64,000 bases of DNA, taken from NCBI GenBank assembly GCA_913054135.1, contig CAJXJK010000002.1, positions 186,001 through 250,000 on the forward strand. Direction: 5' to 3'. Numbering within the stretch: the stretch's first letter is position 1; every line of letters begins with the position of its first letter. Of the stretch, positions 25,295 to 34,600 are shown one piece after another. Under the pieces are notes generated by a model. That model was not told where the DNA came from. It made no database searches and was given only the letters and a program-made list of their open reading frames with translations. The translations under genes and the position numbers were made by a program. Source of the DNA: an uncultured Flavobacteriales bacterium. Lineage in GTDB: Bacteria; Bacteroidota; Bacteroidia; Flavobacteriales_D; Crocinitomicaceae.

Positions 25295-27181
25295 CTATTT
25301 CTTATAAAAATGAACAACATATCTGAATAGCGGACTTGGATAAGCTATTTGCTCTCCTTTATATTCAATCTTCTCACCCGCTTGAACCTTTCTAAACTCA
25401 TCTTCAGAAGGAACGAGATCATCATAAATGGCAGTTTCTGAATCTTTGAAGACATTTTGTTTTTGATACTTCCAATTGTAATAAGCTAAGGCTTGATGAT
25501 AAGTTAGATTTTGAATTAAGCCTTCTGGATTTGTGGTGAAATCATAGGGCTCAAGTTCTTTCTTGAATTCTTCATTCGTACAATTACCGCACTCAATATA
25601 GTTGCCGTCTTTGTCAGTGTGCTCATCATTTCCATCACACAGAACATTGCAGAGAATAGTATGATTTCTACAATTAACTCCAGGATATAGCATCACACTT
25701 TCCTCAATAATAAATCTTGCATTATCTTCATTTCGCCTCACTCCGTTTGACATATCATAATCTCGACATCCTTTATAGAAGTCTTTACATTCATAATATG
25801 AGTATGACTCAGGGCCGTTATTTACCCATTCAAATTCACCCCATCTTGATCGGCGCTCGTAATCTATCCAATAATACTTGTACTTATACCTATCTCTTTT
25901 GAATTCAGACCCTTCATAGGCTCTCTCTAATAGAGAATCCCTCTTTGCTTTTTCAATTTTCTTCTTCCAATCAAAACTCTTATCCATATTGAAAATATGA
26001 CGATTGATAAAAGGTTTTGATTGATCAAATTCTGACCAGTCTAGGTTCACTTCGTCATAATACTCATCTGTGTATTTCAACATCTCACCAACAGTTTCAA
26101 TAGGTATTTGGTCAAAATCATTACGATAGATTAGCTCTCGGCAAATAGAATCTTCAAGCCATGAAAGAAACTCAGAATAATCTTTATTGGTGATACGCCA
26201 TTGCTCAGTCATATTTTTTGATGGAGTACTAAGTCCAAAGAAACCTTCATCCAATTTCACTGACGCAGCTGATAATTCATTCTCTGATGGTAGGCTGACA
26301 AATACTTTATATGGCAAGCCATTGTGGTCTATTTCACTTTGAATTTGTTCTCTTTTGTAATCTAAATAACCTTTGATTTGAGTTCCGAGAACACCAACAA
26401 CAGGCTTGTTTTCGTAGTGAGATGACTTTCCGTAGTAATTTGTGAAATTATATGACATATCAAAAGTATGCTTAGAATTTGCAGCCCAAACATCATGATC
26501 TCGAGTGGCGCATATTTCATCATATTCAATTCCCATTACAGGCTGGTACTCCTTACCCACTTTAGTATTAAATTTATAATGGATTTTTCGTTCTTCAATT
26601 ATTCTACCTCTCCAAAAGCGTTGACTGGGACTGGTATACATGTCTGACAGCAATGGAATGTAATCACGTGAATCCATTTTCTTACGCCAATCAAAATCAT
26701 AATTATGATTACTTCTGGCAACATGTTGGTAGTATGTTGTGAGGTCTTCTCCAGGTCCATCTTTGTACTTAGGATCTACATCCCTCAATTTGAATAAGTA
26801 GCTTTTAGCTGAGCCTTTAGAAGTTGGATCAGTATGTAGATAAATCTTTTCACGCATTACAGAATCCATTACTCTGTCTTGATATTCATTCCATTCTTTA
26901 TTTGAAACAAAATCAGTTTTGAATAATTTGAAGAGTTCGTTCTTATAAAAAGTAATGCTGTCTTTGAAAAGCAAATATTCAGAACCATTACTCACACCAG
27001 TAGTGTCGCCTTTTTTCGTCCAAGATGGATAGAAAGTGTTTTTAGAAGAAGGAGCCAACTCATAATCCTCACCTACTTTCAAATCTTTAAAATCATCCCC
27101 AATTATTTTTGAGACTTTTTTAGGAACTTGACCATAAGAATTGATGCAATAAAAAAGAACCAATATTGAGAATAGTTTCAT
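25295..27181 (-). CDS. Secreted GldK-like protein with two tandem FGE-like modules
   Basis: A 628-residue protein. The ATG at 27181 begins a signal peptide (MKLFSILVLFYCINSYGQ); an upstream ATG would add 12 residues. Two modules share the GldK/formylglycine-generating-enzyme plan. Module A (about 91-310): VSNKEWNEYQDRVMDSVMRE, then DFDWRKKM, then NKPVVGVLGTQIKGYLDY and VSLPSENEL. Module B (about 330-610): ITNKDYSEFLSWLEDSICRE, then FDWKKKI, then NLTYHQALAYYNWKYQ and LVPSEDEF. The latter parts match the PVxGVxWxxAxAYxxW and LPTExEW motifs of the FGE fold. GldK is a T9SS ring lipoprotein with one module; this protein has no lipobox and is not beside gldLMN. A Cys-rich insert (about 505-540) lies in module B. 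Confidence 0.7.
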   Translation of the reverse strand: MKLFSILVLFYCINSYGQVPKKVSKIIGDDFKDLKVGEDYELAPSSKNTFYPSWTKKGDTTGVSNGSEYLLFKDSITFYKNELFKLFKTDFVSNKEWNEYQDRVMDSVMREKIYLHTDPTSKGSAKSYLFKLRDVDPKYKDGPGEDLTTYYQHVARSNHNYDFDWRKKMDSRDYIPLLSDMYTSPSQRFWRGRIIEERKIHYKFNTKVGKEYQPVMGIEYDEICATRDHDVWAANSKHTFDMSYNFTNYYGKSSHYENKPVVGVLGTQIKGYLDYKREQIQSEIDHNGLPYKVFVSLPSENELSAASVKLDEGFFGLSTPSKNMTEQWRITNKDYSEFLSWLEDSICRELIYRNDFDQIPIETVGEMLKYTDEYYDEVNLDWSEFDQSKPFINRHIFNMDKSFDWKKKIEKAKRDSLLERAYEGSEFKRDRYKYKYYWIDYERRSRWGEFEWVNNGPESYSYYECKDFYKGCRDYDMSNGVRRNEDNARFIIEESVMLYPGVNCRNHTILCNVLCDGNDEHTDKDGNYIECGNCTNEEFKKELEPYDFTTNPEGLIQNLTYHQALAYYNWKYQKQNVFKDSETAIYDDLVPSEDEFRKVQAGEKIEYKGEQIAYPSPLFRYVVHFYKK

Positions 27182-27325
27182 AGTGAAGATTTGAGTTGTT
27201 AAAATAACGATTCCCATTTAATTGGTAACTGATTGCGCTTACTCCTATTCTTATTTAATGACAACAATCAACTCTTAAGATGATGAAGATGGTGCATATA
27301 AGACCTCATAGAAGTTGATAAAACA

Positions 27326-27333
27326 TAACTTTG
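27326..27333 (+). promoter_or_regulatory. -7 box TAACTTTG for the symporter gene
   Basis: An exact TAnnTTTG match, 20 bases before the ATG at 27354. No convincing -33 TTG lies at the right distance. Confidence 0.4.
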
Positions 27334-27353
27334 CATTCAATTCAATAATTAAG

Positions 27354-28655
27354 ATGTTAGAGTTTAGACCACTTAATAGTTTAACTGTTTATTTAGATCG
27401 CTTGATCCAGGGCAGACTGTGGTTAAAGGTGATTATTGGTTTAGTATTAGGAGCTGGCGTTGGTGTTCTCTTGAATCCCTCTTCAGGCTTGATATCTGAG
27501 GATGTAAGTTTAAGAATTGCAGATTGGCTTGATTTACCAGGTCAGATTTTCATGCGACTGGTTCAAATGATTATGATTCCGCTCATCTTCACTTCAATTT
27601 TAACCGGAATCGTCAGTAATACCTCTGAAAATCTGAAATCTTTTGGATTAAAACTACTTCTCTACTTCATCTTCACAACTGCTGTTGCCATCATTATTGG
27701 ATTGGCTGTCACCTTGATTTTGAAGCCCGGTAAATACATTTTTGAACTAGGTGGCTTCCCAACGAGCGGCGAATCTCAGGTCGTTTCAACTGAACCGTCA
27801 ACCGTAATGGAGAATATCCCTAATGCGATATCAAATCTAATTCCTAACAATCCGCTTGAATCAATTCTAACCGGGGAAATGTTGGGAGTAGTCATCTTCA
27901 CAGTCATTATTGGCGTAGCTATTACTCAGCTTAAACAAGATACAGCTCACCCTATCATCCGATTTTCAGAAGCTATTCAAAAGGTTTGCATGATTGTAGT
28001 TTCTTGGGCTATGATACTCATTCCTTATGCCGTATTTGGATTGATTGCAGCATTATTATCAAGAACAGGAATTGAAATTTTCTTAGCTCTTGGCTTTTAC
28101 ATTATGGTGGTTCTAATCGGCTTAGTCTTGCTTATGGCCTTCTATTTATTGATGGTTTGGACAATTACAAAGCAAAGTCCTTGGAGCTTTTTAAAGGCCA
28201 TTAAAGAACCTCAACTACTTGCTTTCTCAACTGCTAGTTCGGCCGCGGTAATGCCGCTTTCAATGAAAACTGCTGATGAAAAGCTGGGTGTTTCTTCTAG
28301 GATTAGTGATTTCGTAATTCCGATAGGTGCCACAGTAAATATGGATGGCACTGCCCTATTTCAATGTGTCACAACTTTATTTATGGCCCAAGCTTACGGC
28401 ATAGAATTAACGGTTTTAAATATATTATTAGTGACTGTGACAGTTGTTGCCGCTTCAATCGGAACTCCCGCAATTCCAGGGGGCGGAGTGATCGTATTAG
28501 CCTCTGTTCTTCAAACAGTGGGTATCCCAATAGAGGGATTAATTGTAATCATTGGAATAGATAGAATATTGGGAATGTTCAGAGCTGCAGTCAATATCAC
28601 TGGTGATTTGGCCGCGAGTGTCATCTTTAATAAATTCTTTAGCTCAGATAAATAA
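27354..28655 (+). CDS. Dicarboxylate/amino acid:cation symporter (DAACS)
   Basis: A 433-residue inner-membrane transporter of the GltP/DctA/excitatory amino acid transporter family. Signature elements are present: the first hairpin FSTASSAAVMPLSMK, the TM7 NMDGT motif in GATVNMDGTALFQ with LFMAQAYG, and the second hairpin SIGTPAIPGGGVIVLA, then DRILGMFRAAVNITGDLAAS. These residues bind the co-transported cation and the acidic substrate. ATG 27354 is chosen over an upstream TTG. Glutamate or aspartate with Na+ or H+ is the family expectation. It is monocistronic and converges with the esterase gene 8 bases away. Confidence 0.93.
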   Translation: MLEFRPLNSLTVYLDRLIQGRLWLKVIIGLVLGAGVGVLLNPSSGLISEDVSLRIADWLDLPGQIFMRLVQMIMIPLIFTSILTGIVSNTSENLKSFGLKLLLYFIFTTAVAIIIGLAVTLILKPGKYIFELGGFPTSGESQVVSTEPSTVMENIPNAISNLIPNNPLESILTGEMLGVVIFTVIIGVAITQLKQDTAHPIIRFSEAIQKVCMIVVSWAMILIPYAVFGLIAALLSRTGIEIFLALGFYIMVVLIGLVLLMAFYLLMVWTITKQSPWSFLKAIKEPQLLAFSTASSAAVMPLSMKTADEKLGVSSRISDFVIPIGATVNMDGTALFQCVTTLFMAQAYGIELTVLNILLVTVTVVAASIGTPAIPGGGVIVLASVLQTVGIPIEGLIVIIGIDRILGMFRAAVNITGDLAASVIFNKFFSSDK

Positions 28656-28663
28656 CTCTTGAT

Positions 28664-30193
28664 CTACTTTTCACTATCAATTCTCTCTTGACATTGCTTC
28701 AAGACGTTCATGTGAGAATAGATCGCACAGTGACCTTCTCCGGCAGCAAATTCAAATTCTGCATTAGACTTTGGATTGGACAATGTCTCAAAGTAATCGG
28801 CCAACACTCTTGCAGATTGATTCAAGTAAAAGTGATCCATATCTCCCATCCAAACATAAATTTTACCATCCAATTTTGGACCTATGTCATTCCAGTTTTC
28901 TTCAAGGTACAACTTGAAATCGTACTTCTTCCAATAATCGGCAACTTCTTTATCCAAATCACCTGATACAGGATCAATCAATGGTTTGGGCAGCCCATTA
29001 TCTCCTTTCGGGCTATATAGAGCGGCATGTGCCGAAAACTGTCCTCCTGAATTCAAATAAGTGTTAGATGCACCCAACACATTTTCATATTGCATGAAAG
29101 TTTCTAGAGAAATCATAGGTTCCCCATCAGGCATTCTCATTACTGGCCTTGGGTATCCAAATTCATTTTTATAGGCATTTCTATCTCTATAAATGTTAAT
29201 CAGCTGATAGTTCTCAAACTCAACAGCATCAGGACTGTATGAGAAACAACCATCAAATACTTCGGGATAGTAAATTTGCAAACCTAGTGACACCCATCCT
29301 CCGGTAGAACATCCATCTACAAATCTATTCTCAGCAGAAGTGGTGCCTCTATACTTATTTTCAATGAACGGAATTATTTCAGTGACTAAAGATTCTCCAT
29401 AAGGACCGCTATTGTCAGAATCCATTTGATAAGAATCTCCAAATGGTCCTTCGCCATCCAGATAAACGGTAATAATTTGTGGAGCTGAACCAGATGTCCA
29501 CCAATTCATAAAAGAAGTATCTCTTAGCTGACGATTGATTCTGGTATAGCGCCCGCCATATCCCGCTACGTTATACCTGATTGGATAAACTTTTGTACTA
29601 TCATAGTCATTCGGCAGCAAGACCGACATTTTAAGATTCATTGGCTTGTTCCAAAACTTGGTCAATAGATCTGATTTTAAGATTTCAACTTTTGCCAAAG
29701 GATGCTCCTCAATGACTCTTGGTGCGATCACTTCACTAATGGTTAAGTCTAGTTCGGCATCTTTGTCTAAGATCACCGTTTGCTTAACACTGAACAAATT
29801 GCCGGCTGCCTCAATTCTTGATTCGCTATTGTCATGATCCCAAAGAACCTGAACATTATATTCGCCAGCAGGAACATCATCCAAAGTCCATTCAGCCGTG
29901 CTAATCCATTCGTCATCTGCATTCAGCTCAATTCCCTCTTTCACATTGAAATCAGCTATGTTTTTAGCACAAAAAAATGACGAAGTCCAGGGTGTTGGAA
30001 AGGTTTTGGTGTATGGCTCTCCTCTTCTATCGGTGGTCATGAAAAGAAAGATTCTTCCTTCTTCTACAAAGTCTTTTTTTAGAGCTTTGTCTACTTGAAC
30101 GTTAAGTGAAATCTTGTGAGTTTGCTTTTGAGAATAGCCTGCAGAAAGATGCACTAAAAGAATAAGAAAGGCAGTAATTGATTTTAAATTCAT
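28664..30193 (-). CDS. Secreted alpha/beta-hydrolase esterase
   Basis: A 509-residue protein with a signal peptide (MNLKSITAFLILLVHLSAGYSQ). After an N-terminal beta-sandwich of about 170 residues lies an esterase-D/enterochelin-esterase-type domain. Its nucleophile elbow is GCSTGGW (Ser near residue 295), oxyanion neighbourhood YNVAGYGGRY, and candidate triad acid and base GDMDHFY and GEGHCAIYSH. The substrate is unknown; secreted relatives act on acylated carbohydrates or phenolic esters. No T9SS domain is present, so it is probably periplasmic or released another way. It is transcribed alone. Confidence 0.85.
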   Translation of the reverse strand: MNLKSITAFLILLVHLSAGYSQKQTHKISLNVQVDKALKKDFVEEGRIFLFMTTDRRGEPYTKTFPTPWTSSFFCAKNIADFNVKEGIELNADDEWISTAEWTLDDVPAGEYNVQVLWDHDNSESRIEAAGNLFSVKQTVILDKDAELDLTISEVIAPRVIEEHPLAKVEILKSDLLTKFWNKPMNLKMSVLLPNDYDSTKVYPIRYNVAGYGGRYTRINRQLRDTSFMNWWTSGSAPQIITVYLDGEGPFGDSYQMDSDNSGPYGESLVTEIIPFIENKYRGTTSAENRFVDGCSTGGWVSLGLQIYYPEVFDGCFSYSPDAVEFENYQLINIYRDRNAYKNEFGYPRPVMRMPDGEPMISLETFMQYENVLGASNTYLNSGGQFSAHAALYSPKGDNGLPKPLIDPVSGDLDKEVADYWKKYDFKLYLEENWNDIGPKLDGKIYVWMGDMDHFYLNQSARVLADYFETLSNPKSNAEFEFAAGEGHCAIYSHMNVLKQCQERIDSEK

Positions 30194-30254
30194 AAAACTC
30201 GTTTGAATTGCGAGTTGTGAAGATAGTTAGAATAAAGAATTACTCTTTGCAACC

Positions 30255-30935
30255 TTACCCTCTAATCACTTCGCCATCCAAGAGCTCGATAATTCTATCA
30301 GTATTCTCTGCGAATTCATTATCGTGAGTAACCACCAATAAGCTTTGATTGAACTCTACTGAAAGCTCTTTGAAAATATCAAATACGATTCTACTGTTTT
30401 TGAAATCTAAGTTACCCGTTGGCTCATCTGCCATGATAATAATTGGATCATTAATCAAAGAACGAGCAATAGACACTCTTTGCTTTTGACCTCCCGATAG
30501 CTGATTTGGCTTTTTTAAAGCTTCGTCCTCAATGCCCAGAATCTTAAGCTTTTGATAGGCGTTTTCTCTTACCTCTTCAGTAGACAATTTCTCTAGCTTT
30601 AAGCCAGGTAACATGACATTAGTGATAACATCAAATTCATTTAGCAGATAATGGAATTGGAATACGAAGCCAATTTTCTCATTTCGAATAGCAGCAAGCT
30701 CTTTATCTACCTTTGATTTTAAGTTCTCACCATCAATAATGAGTTCACCCGTGTAATCAGTATCCATGGTAGATAATATATAGAGCAAGGTAGACTTACC
30801 ACATCCTGATTTTCCTATGACCGATACAAACTCACCTCTATCTATAGAGAAGCTGATATCCTTCAAAACCTGAAAGGTTTTTGGATTATGAAAAAACTTG
30901 GAAATATTAACCGCTTCTAGAACTTTATCTGTCAT
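30255..30935 (-). CDS. ABC transporter ATPase, MacB/LolD type
   Basis: A 226-residue ATPase: Walker A GKSGCGKST (41-49), Q loop VFQFHYLLNEF, signature LSGGQKQRVSIARS, Walker B IIMADEPTGNLD and H loop VVTHD. The sequence type is that of LolD/MacB/FtsE-like exporters that power mechanotransmission and not direct transport. It is the last gene of a three-gene operon after the adaptor and permease and adjoins the permease with no gap (30935/30936). Confidence 0.95.
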   Translation of the reverse strand: MTDKVLEAVNISKFFHNPKTFQVLKDISFSIDRGEFVSVIGKSGCGKSTLLYILSTMDTDYTGELIIDGENLKSKVDKELAAIRNEKIGFVFQFHYLLNEFDVITNVMLPGLKLEKLSTEEVRENAYQKLKILGIEDEALKKPNQLSGGQKQRVSIARSLINDPIIIMADEPTGNLDFKNSRIVFDIFKELSVEFNQSLLVVTHDNEFAENTDRIIELLDGEVIRG

Positions 30936-32195
30936 CTACTTTCCTCTTATTATTTCTACCGGATCAACCTTACTTGCTTTTCTTGAAGGAAAATATCCTG
31001 CTAAATAGGTAGTAACCACAGAGAATATTCCTGCTATTATGTAGTATCTCACCCCGTAATCGATTGGATAGGTTGTAACTGTAGGTAAAGCCTCTGTATC
31101 AAAAGGGATGTTATCAATTACATTGCACAAACCAAATCCGATTATCAACCCAAGAGCCCCACCTAAAATACCAATAGTTAATGCTATCATGATAAATACA
31201 TTACTGACATCTTTCCCTGAAAACCCTGTTGCCTTTAGAATAGCAATTGAATCCATTTTCTCATAAATAAGCATGTTAAGTATGTTGTAGATTCCGAATC
31301 CGGCCACTATCAGTAAGGTTATTCCAACAGCATATGAAATCAAGCTACGGATTGAACTACCCGTATCAAATTGAGCGTTTGCAGATTGAATATCACTAGC
31401 ACTTGTACCAAACAACTCTTCATACTCTTTCGCTACCTGTGGCGCTATACTCATATCTTTCAGTTTGATCTTAATATCCGTCAAGTAGTCACCTGAAACG
31501 CCTAATATTTTTTGTGTTGTCTCAACTGATGCATAACTCTGTACCTTGTCGATATCGGCCATGCCTGATTGATACATACCCACCACTTTTAGTTTTATTA
31601 TTTCACCTCTTGAATTGGTAACTTGAATGATATCACCTACTTCAGCCATTAAGTTATCTGCAACACCAGTTCCAACAATAATGCTGTTTGAAACAGTTTC
31701 TATATCAATTGAGTTACCGGCCACCATGTAGTCGTCAAATGCATAAAACTCCTTCTCTCCCTCTACATCAATTCCGTCAATTACACCATTCAAACGAACG
31801 TTACCAGCATTGTAAAAAACCTGTGATGAAACTTTAGGACAAACCCCCAACACCCTGTCATCTGCATTCAGTGCATGAATGATACCTATGCTGTTCTTAA
31901 TATCTAAATTTTCATTTTTAGGTTTGAGTGAACGCACAAAATTGTAATCTTCGTTATACTCAACAGATTTATCCATTGGTTGTTCTGATGTGATTTTGAC
32001 TTCATTATACAATCGAACATGAGGAGTTCTATTGGTAACCAAACCATCTAATAAACCATTGAGACCGTTCATGAACCCAAGCAAGGTAATGAACATAGCA
32101 ATACTAAAGGACACACCAATTCCTGCAACAAGAGTTTGTTTCCACCTTGCTAAAAGAAGAGCCTTAGAAATTTGTATGACCAACTTATACTTCAC
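30936..32195 (-). CDS. ABC permease, MacB/FtsX family
   Basis: A 419-residue permease: TM1 near residues 20-42 (LVAGIGVSFSIAMFITLLG), a periplasmic MacB_PCD domain (about 45-290) and three C-terminal transmembrane helices in an FtsX domain ending in YFPSRKASKVDPVEIIRGK. The start is GTG (32193-32195), which overlaps the adaptor stop in the sequence TAGTG, so translation is coupled. Together with the adaptor and ATPase it forms a tripartite pump; the outer-membrane channel is not in the window. The substrate is unknown. Confidence 0.92.
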   Translation of the reverse strand: MKYKLVIQISKALLLARWKQTLVAGIGVSFSIAMFITLLGFMNGLNGLLDGLVTNRTPHVRLYNEVKITSEQPMDKSVEYNEDYNFVRSLKPKNENLDIKNSIGIIHALNADDRVLGVCPKVSSQVFYNAGNVRLNGVIDGIDVEGEKEFYAFDDYMVAGNSIDIETVSNSIIVGTGVADNLMAEVGDIIQVTNSRGEIIKLKVVGMYQSGMADIDKVQSYASVETTQKILGVSGDYLTDIKIKLKDMSIAPQVAKEYEELFGTSASDIQSANAQFDTGSSIRSLISYAVGITLLIVAGFGIYNILNMLIYEKMDSIAILKATGFSGKDVSNVFIMIALTIGILGGALGLIIGFGLCNVIDNIPFDTEALPTVTTYPIDYGVRYYIIAGIFSVVTTYLAGYFPSRKASKVDPVEIIRGK

Positions 32196-33271
32196 TATTC
32201 GGGCTTTCTTAGCTCATCTGATAAAGTGAGTCCGGATAACACTTCAATCATTTTGTAATCTTTCAATCCTGTCTCGATATCAATTGTGTCTCCTTTTGAA
32301 TTCAATACTTGATTGCCATTGATTACATAGTTTCGAGGAATAAGCAATGCCTCCTCTTTTTCTTGGATCACAATGTTAGCCTCAAAATTCATATTTGGAT
32401 AAAGAATTTCTGGCTGCTCAACAAATTCTGCTTCTAACAAAAAAGTCTTTGTTTGCTCATTCATGATTGGATGGATCTTAGTGATTTTAGCGTCAAATGA
32501 CTCATCAGAATAACTGTCCAAAGTTACTTTCACGTCCATCCCTAATTGAATTTTCAGGATGTCATCTTCGTCTACTTGCATTTCAAGAACAAACTTCTCT
32601 GCATCTCCCAAAACTGCTATTAGTGTTTGCTGGTTTACCATTTCACCTTTATTCACATCAAGACTATACACCTTACCTGTAAGCTCACTAAAAACCGTAA
32701 AGTCTTTTCGTGCATTCCCTAAAATTTGAAGATTCTTTTTCGACTGAGCAGAGTTATACTTTAGTTGTCTTTCATATTCATTGTATTTACGAATAGAATT
32801 CTCATAGTTGTTTTTCGAGTTCTCATAGGCTAATTGGCTTCCTTCAAATTCAACCTCAGTGGCGGCATCTTCTTCTTTGAGTCTCATTTGACGATCAAAT
32901 TGAGTGGAATCATTTCGCATTTTTTTCTCGGCAATTTGAATTTGGCTGTGCATCTCATTCAACTGCTCTACATTAGAATGGAAATCATAAAACTTAGCTG
33001 TCAGTGCTGCGTTTTCACTATTGAGTCTTTGCGTCTCATCATAAATAGAAATCAAGGGGGAACCGTCAATCACTAAATCTCCTGACTGTACATACACATT
33101 TTCAATTACGCCTGCCACTTTTGGAAAAACCATGTATTGATTGTCAGAGTGAACTGAACCTGATGCGTAAATTGATTCGGTAATGTTTTGTGTTATCGGT
33201 TTCGTTTTTTCATACTCTTCAGAGCATGAGAACAGAACTAAAACTGAAAGAAATGAAATAATTTTTCTCAT
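32195..33271 (-). CDS. Efflux adaptor lipoprotein (HlyD/MacA-like)
   Basis: A 358-residue membrane-fusion protein. The signal ends in a lipobox (VLFSC; Cys16), so it is a lipoprotein. A first half of the lipoyl domain (GVIENVYVQSGDLVIDGSPL) leads into a long alpha-helical hairpin (about 75-180, with coiled-coil heptads), the second half of the lipoyl domain (LTGKVYSLDVNKGEMV), and beta-barrel and membrane-proximal domains (VTLDSYSDESFDAKI). It is the first gene of the adaptor-permease-ATPase operon. A promoter ends 4 bases before the ATG. Confidence 0.92.
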   Translation of the reverse strand: MRKIISFLSVLVLFSCSEEYEKTKPITQNITESIYASGSVHSDNQYMVFPKVAGVIENVYVQSGDLVIDGSPLISIYDETQRLNSENAALTAKFYDFHSNVEQLNEMHSQIQIAEKKMRNDSTQFDRQMRLKEEDAATEVEFEGSQLAYENSKNNYENSIRKYNEYERQLKYNSAQSKKNLQILGNARKDFTVFSELTGKVYSLDVNKGEMVNQQTLIAVLGDAEKFVLEMQVDEDDILKIQLGMDVKVTLDSYSDESFDAKITKIHPIMNEQTKTFLLEAEFVEQPEILYPNMNFEANIVIQEKEEALLIPRNYVINGNQVLNSKGDTIDIETGLKDYKMIEVLSGLTLSDELRKPE

Positions 33272-33275
33272 GCCA

Positions 33276-33303
33276 CAAAAATATAGGAAACTGAAACCAT
33301 CAA
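33276..33303 (-). promoter_or_regulatory. Promoter of the tripartite export operon
   Basis: Read on the minus strand: TTG (33303-33301), 17 bases, TATTTTTG (33283-33276), then only 4 bases to the adaptor ATG at 33271. The short gap implies a leaderless or nearly leaderless mRNA. Confidence 0.55.
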
Positions 33304-33325
33304 TTATGAAATATATCAGTATTCA

Positions 33326-34600
33326 ATGAAACTTAGCTCAGAACCTATGAAGGCTACTTTTAAATATGCTAACTTCGTCCAACAAATGATAGAACTACCA
33401 AATATCCCTACCTCTAAAATTGCTTTTAAGCTAAAACCAGCTTCTGAAATCTTGGTAAAAAAAGGTCACCCTTGGGTATTTGATGGCAGTATCACTAAAC
33501 AAAACAAAGAAGGAGCTTCGGGAGATTTAGCAATCATTTTTGACAACAAGAAAAACAAGTTTTTAGCCTGTGGCTTTTACGACCCAAATTCTCCTATTAG
33601 AATTAAAATACTACAAGCCAACAAACCAGCCAACATCAATGCTGATTGGTTTAAACATAAAATTGAAGAAGCTTACGAGAAGAGATCAGAGCTCTTAAAA
33701 ACAGATACCAATAGTTATCGATTAGTTTATGGAGAGAACGATAACCTCCCTTCATTAGTAGCTGACGTATATGACAAGGTTTTAGTGGTTAAGCTTTATG
33801 CCTCTTACTGGTTTTACCATTTGAAAGACATTCTTCCTGCTCTAATTGAGACAAGTAAAGCTGAAAGCACTGTTCTACGGTTGAGCAGAAATGTTCAAAA
33901 AGATGGTAATGAATTTGGCTTTTCAGATGGTCAAATTCTGGATGGCGAACTCACAAATGAAGTTGTCATTTTCAAAGAACATGGTGTCAACTTCTCAGCA
34001 AACGTGATTCATGGTCACAAAACAGGATATTTCTTAGATCATAGAGCAAACAGAAAAAAGGTCGGTGAATTGTCAAAAGGGAAAAAGGTATTAGATGTAT
34101 TCTCATATGCTGGTGGATTTTCAGTTCATGCATTAGTGGGCGGAGCAAAATCTGTAACAAGTCTTGACATTAGTGGACCTGCTCTAGAAATAGCGAAGAG
34201 TAATGCTAGCTTAAATTCATATGACGGAACCCACGACACAATCGTTGGTGATGCATTTGTAGAAATGAATTTATTGGCAGATCAGGGTGAAAAATATGAT
34301 GTGGTGGTGATTGACCCACCTTCATTCGCAAAGAGCGCAGCCGAAGTTGAAAAGGCCTTAGCGGCTTATAAAAAACTTGCTTTGATAGGACTAAAAGTGA
34401 CAGCCAAAGGCGGGATTTTGGTGCTGGCATCTTGTAGTTCAAGAGTAACCTCTGATGTGTTTTTTGAATTAATAGATTCAGTTCTTGGCAGTCAAGGTGT
34501 GAGTTTTGAAGTACTAGAAACAACTGCTCACGATAGCGACCATCCTATTGGATTCAAAGAAGGTGCCTATTTGAAGTGTATTTATTTGAGGATCAATTAG
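33326..34600 (+). CDS. Class I 23S rRNA methyltransferase, RlmI-like
   Basis: A 424-residue protein with an N-terminal PUA domain (about 28-105, LKPASEILVKKGHPWVFDGSI), a central EEHEE-like domain, and a C-terminal SAM-dependent methyltransferase domain: GHKTGYFLDHRANRKKV, motif I VLDVFSYAGGFSVHAL, motif II SLDISGPALEIAKSNA, motif IV VIDPPSFAKS and ASCSS. RlmI methylates C1962 of E. coli 23S rRNA to 5-methylcytidine; the catalytic Cys is consistent with LASCSS. Alternative starts at 33347 and 33386 exist; the last begins right before the conserved region. Its 3' end overlaps that of the next gene by 8 bases. Confidence 0.88.
   Translation: MKLSSEPMKATFKYANFVQQMIELPNIPTSKIAFKLKPASEILVKKGHPWVFDGSITKQNKEGASGDLAIIFDNKKNKFLACGFYDPNSPIRIKILQANKPANINADWFKHKIEEAYEKRSELLKTDTNSYRLVYGENDNLPSLVADVYDKVLVVKLYASYWFYHLKDILPALIETSKAESTVLRLSRNVQKDGNEFGFSDGQILDGELTNEVVIFKEHGVNFSANVIHGHKTGYFLDHRANRKKVGELSKGKKVLDVFSYAGGFSVHALVGGAKSVTSLDISGPALEIAKSNASLNSYDGTHDTIVGDAFVEMNLLADQGEKYDVVVIDPPSFAKSAAEVEKALAAYKKLALIGLKVTAKGGILVLASCSSRVTSDVFFELIDSVLGSQGVSFEVLETTAHDSDHPIGFKEGAYLKCIYLRIN

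Noticed and set aside
25295-27181. Calling the protein GldK
   Set aside because: It lacks a lipobox, has two modules and is not beside gldLMN; only a relationship of fold is supported.
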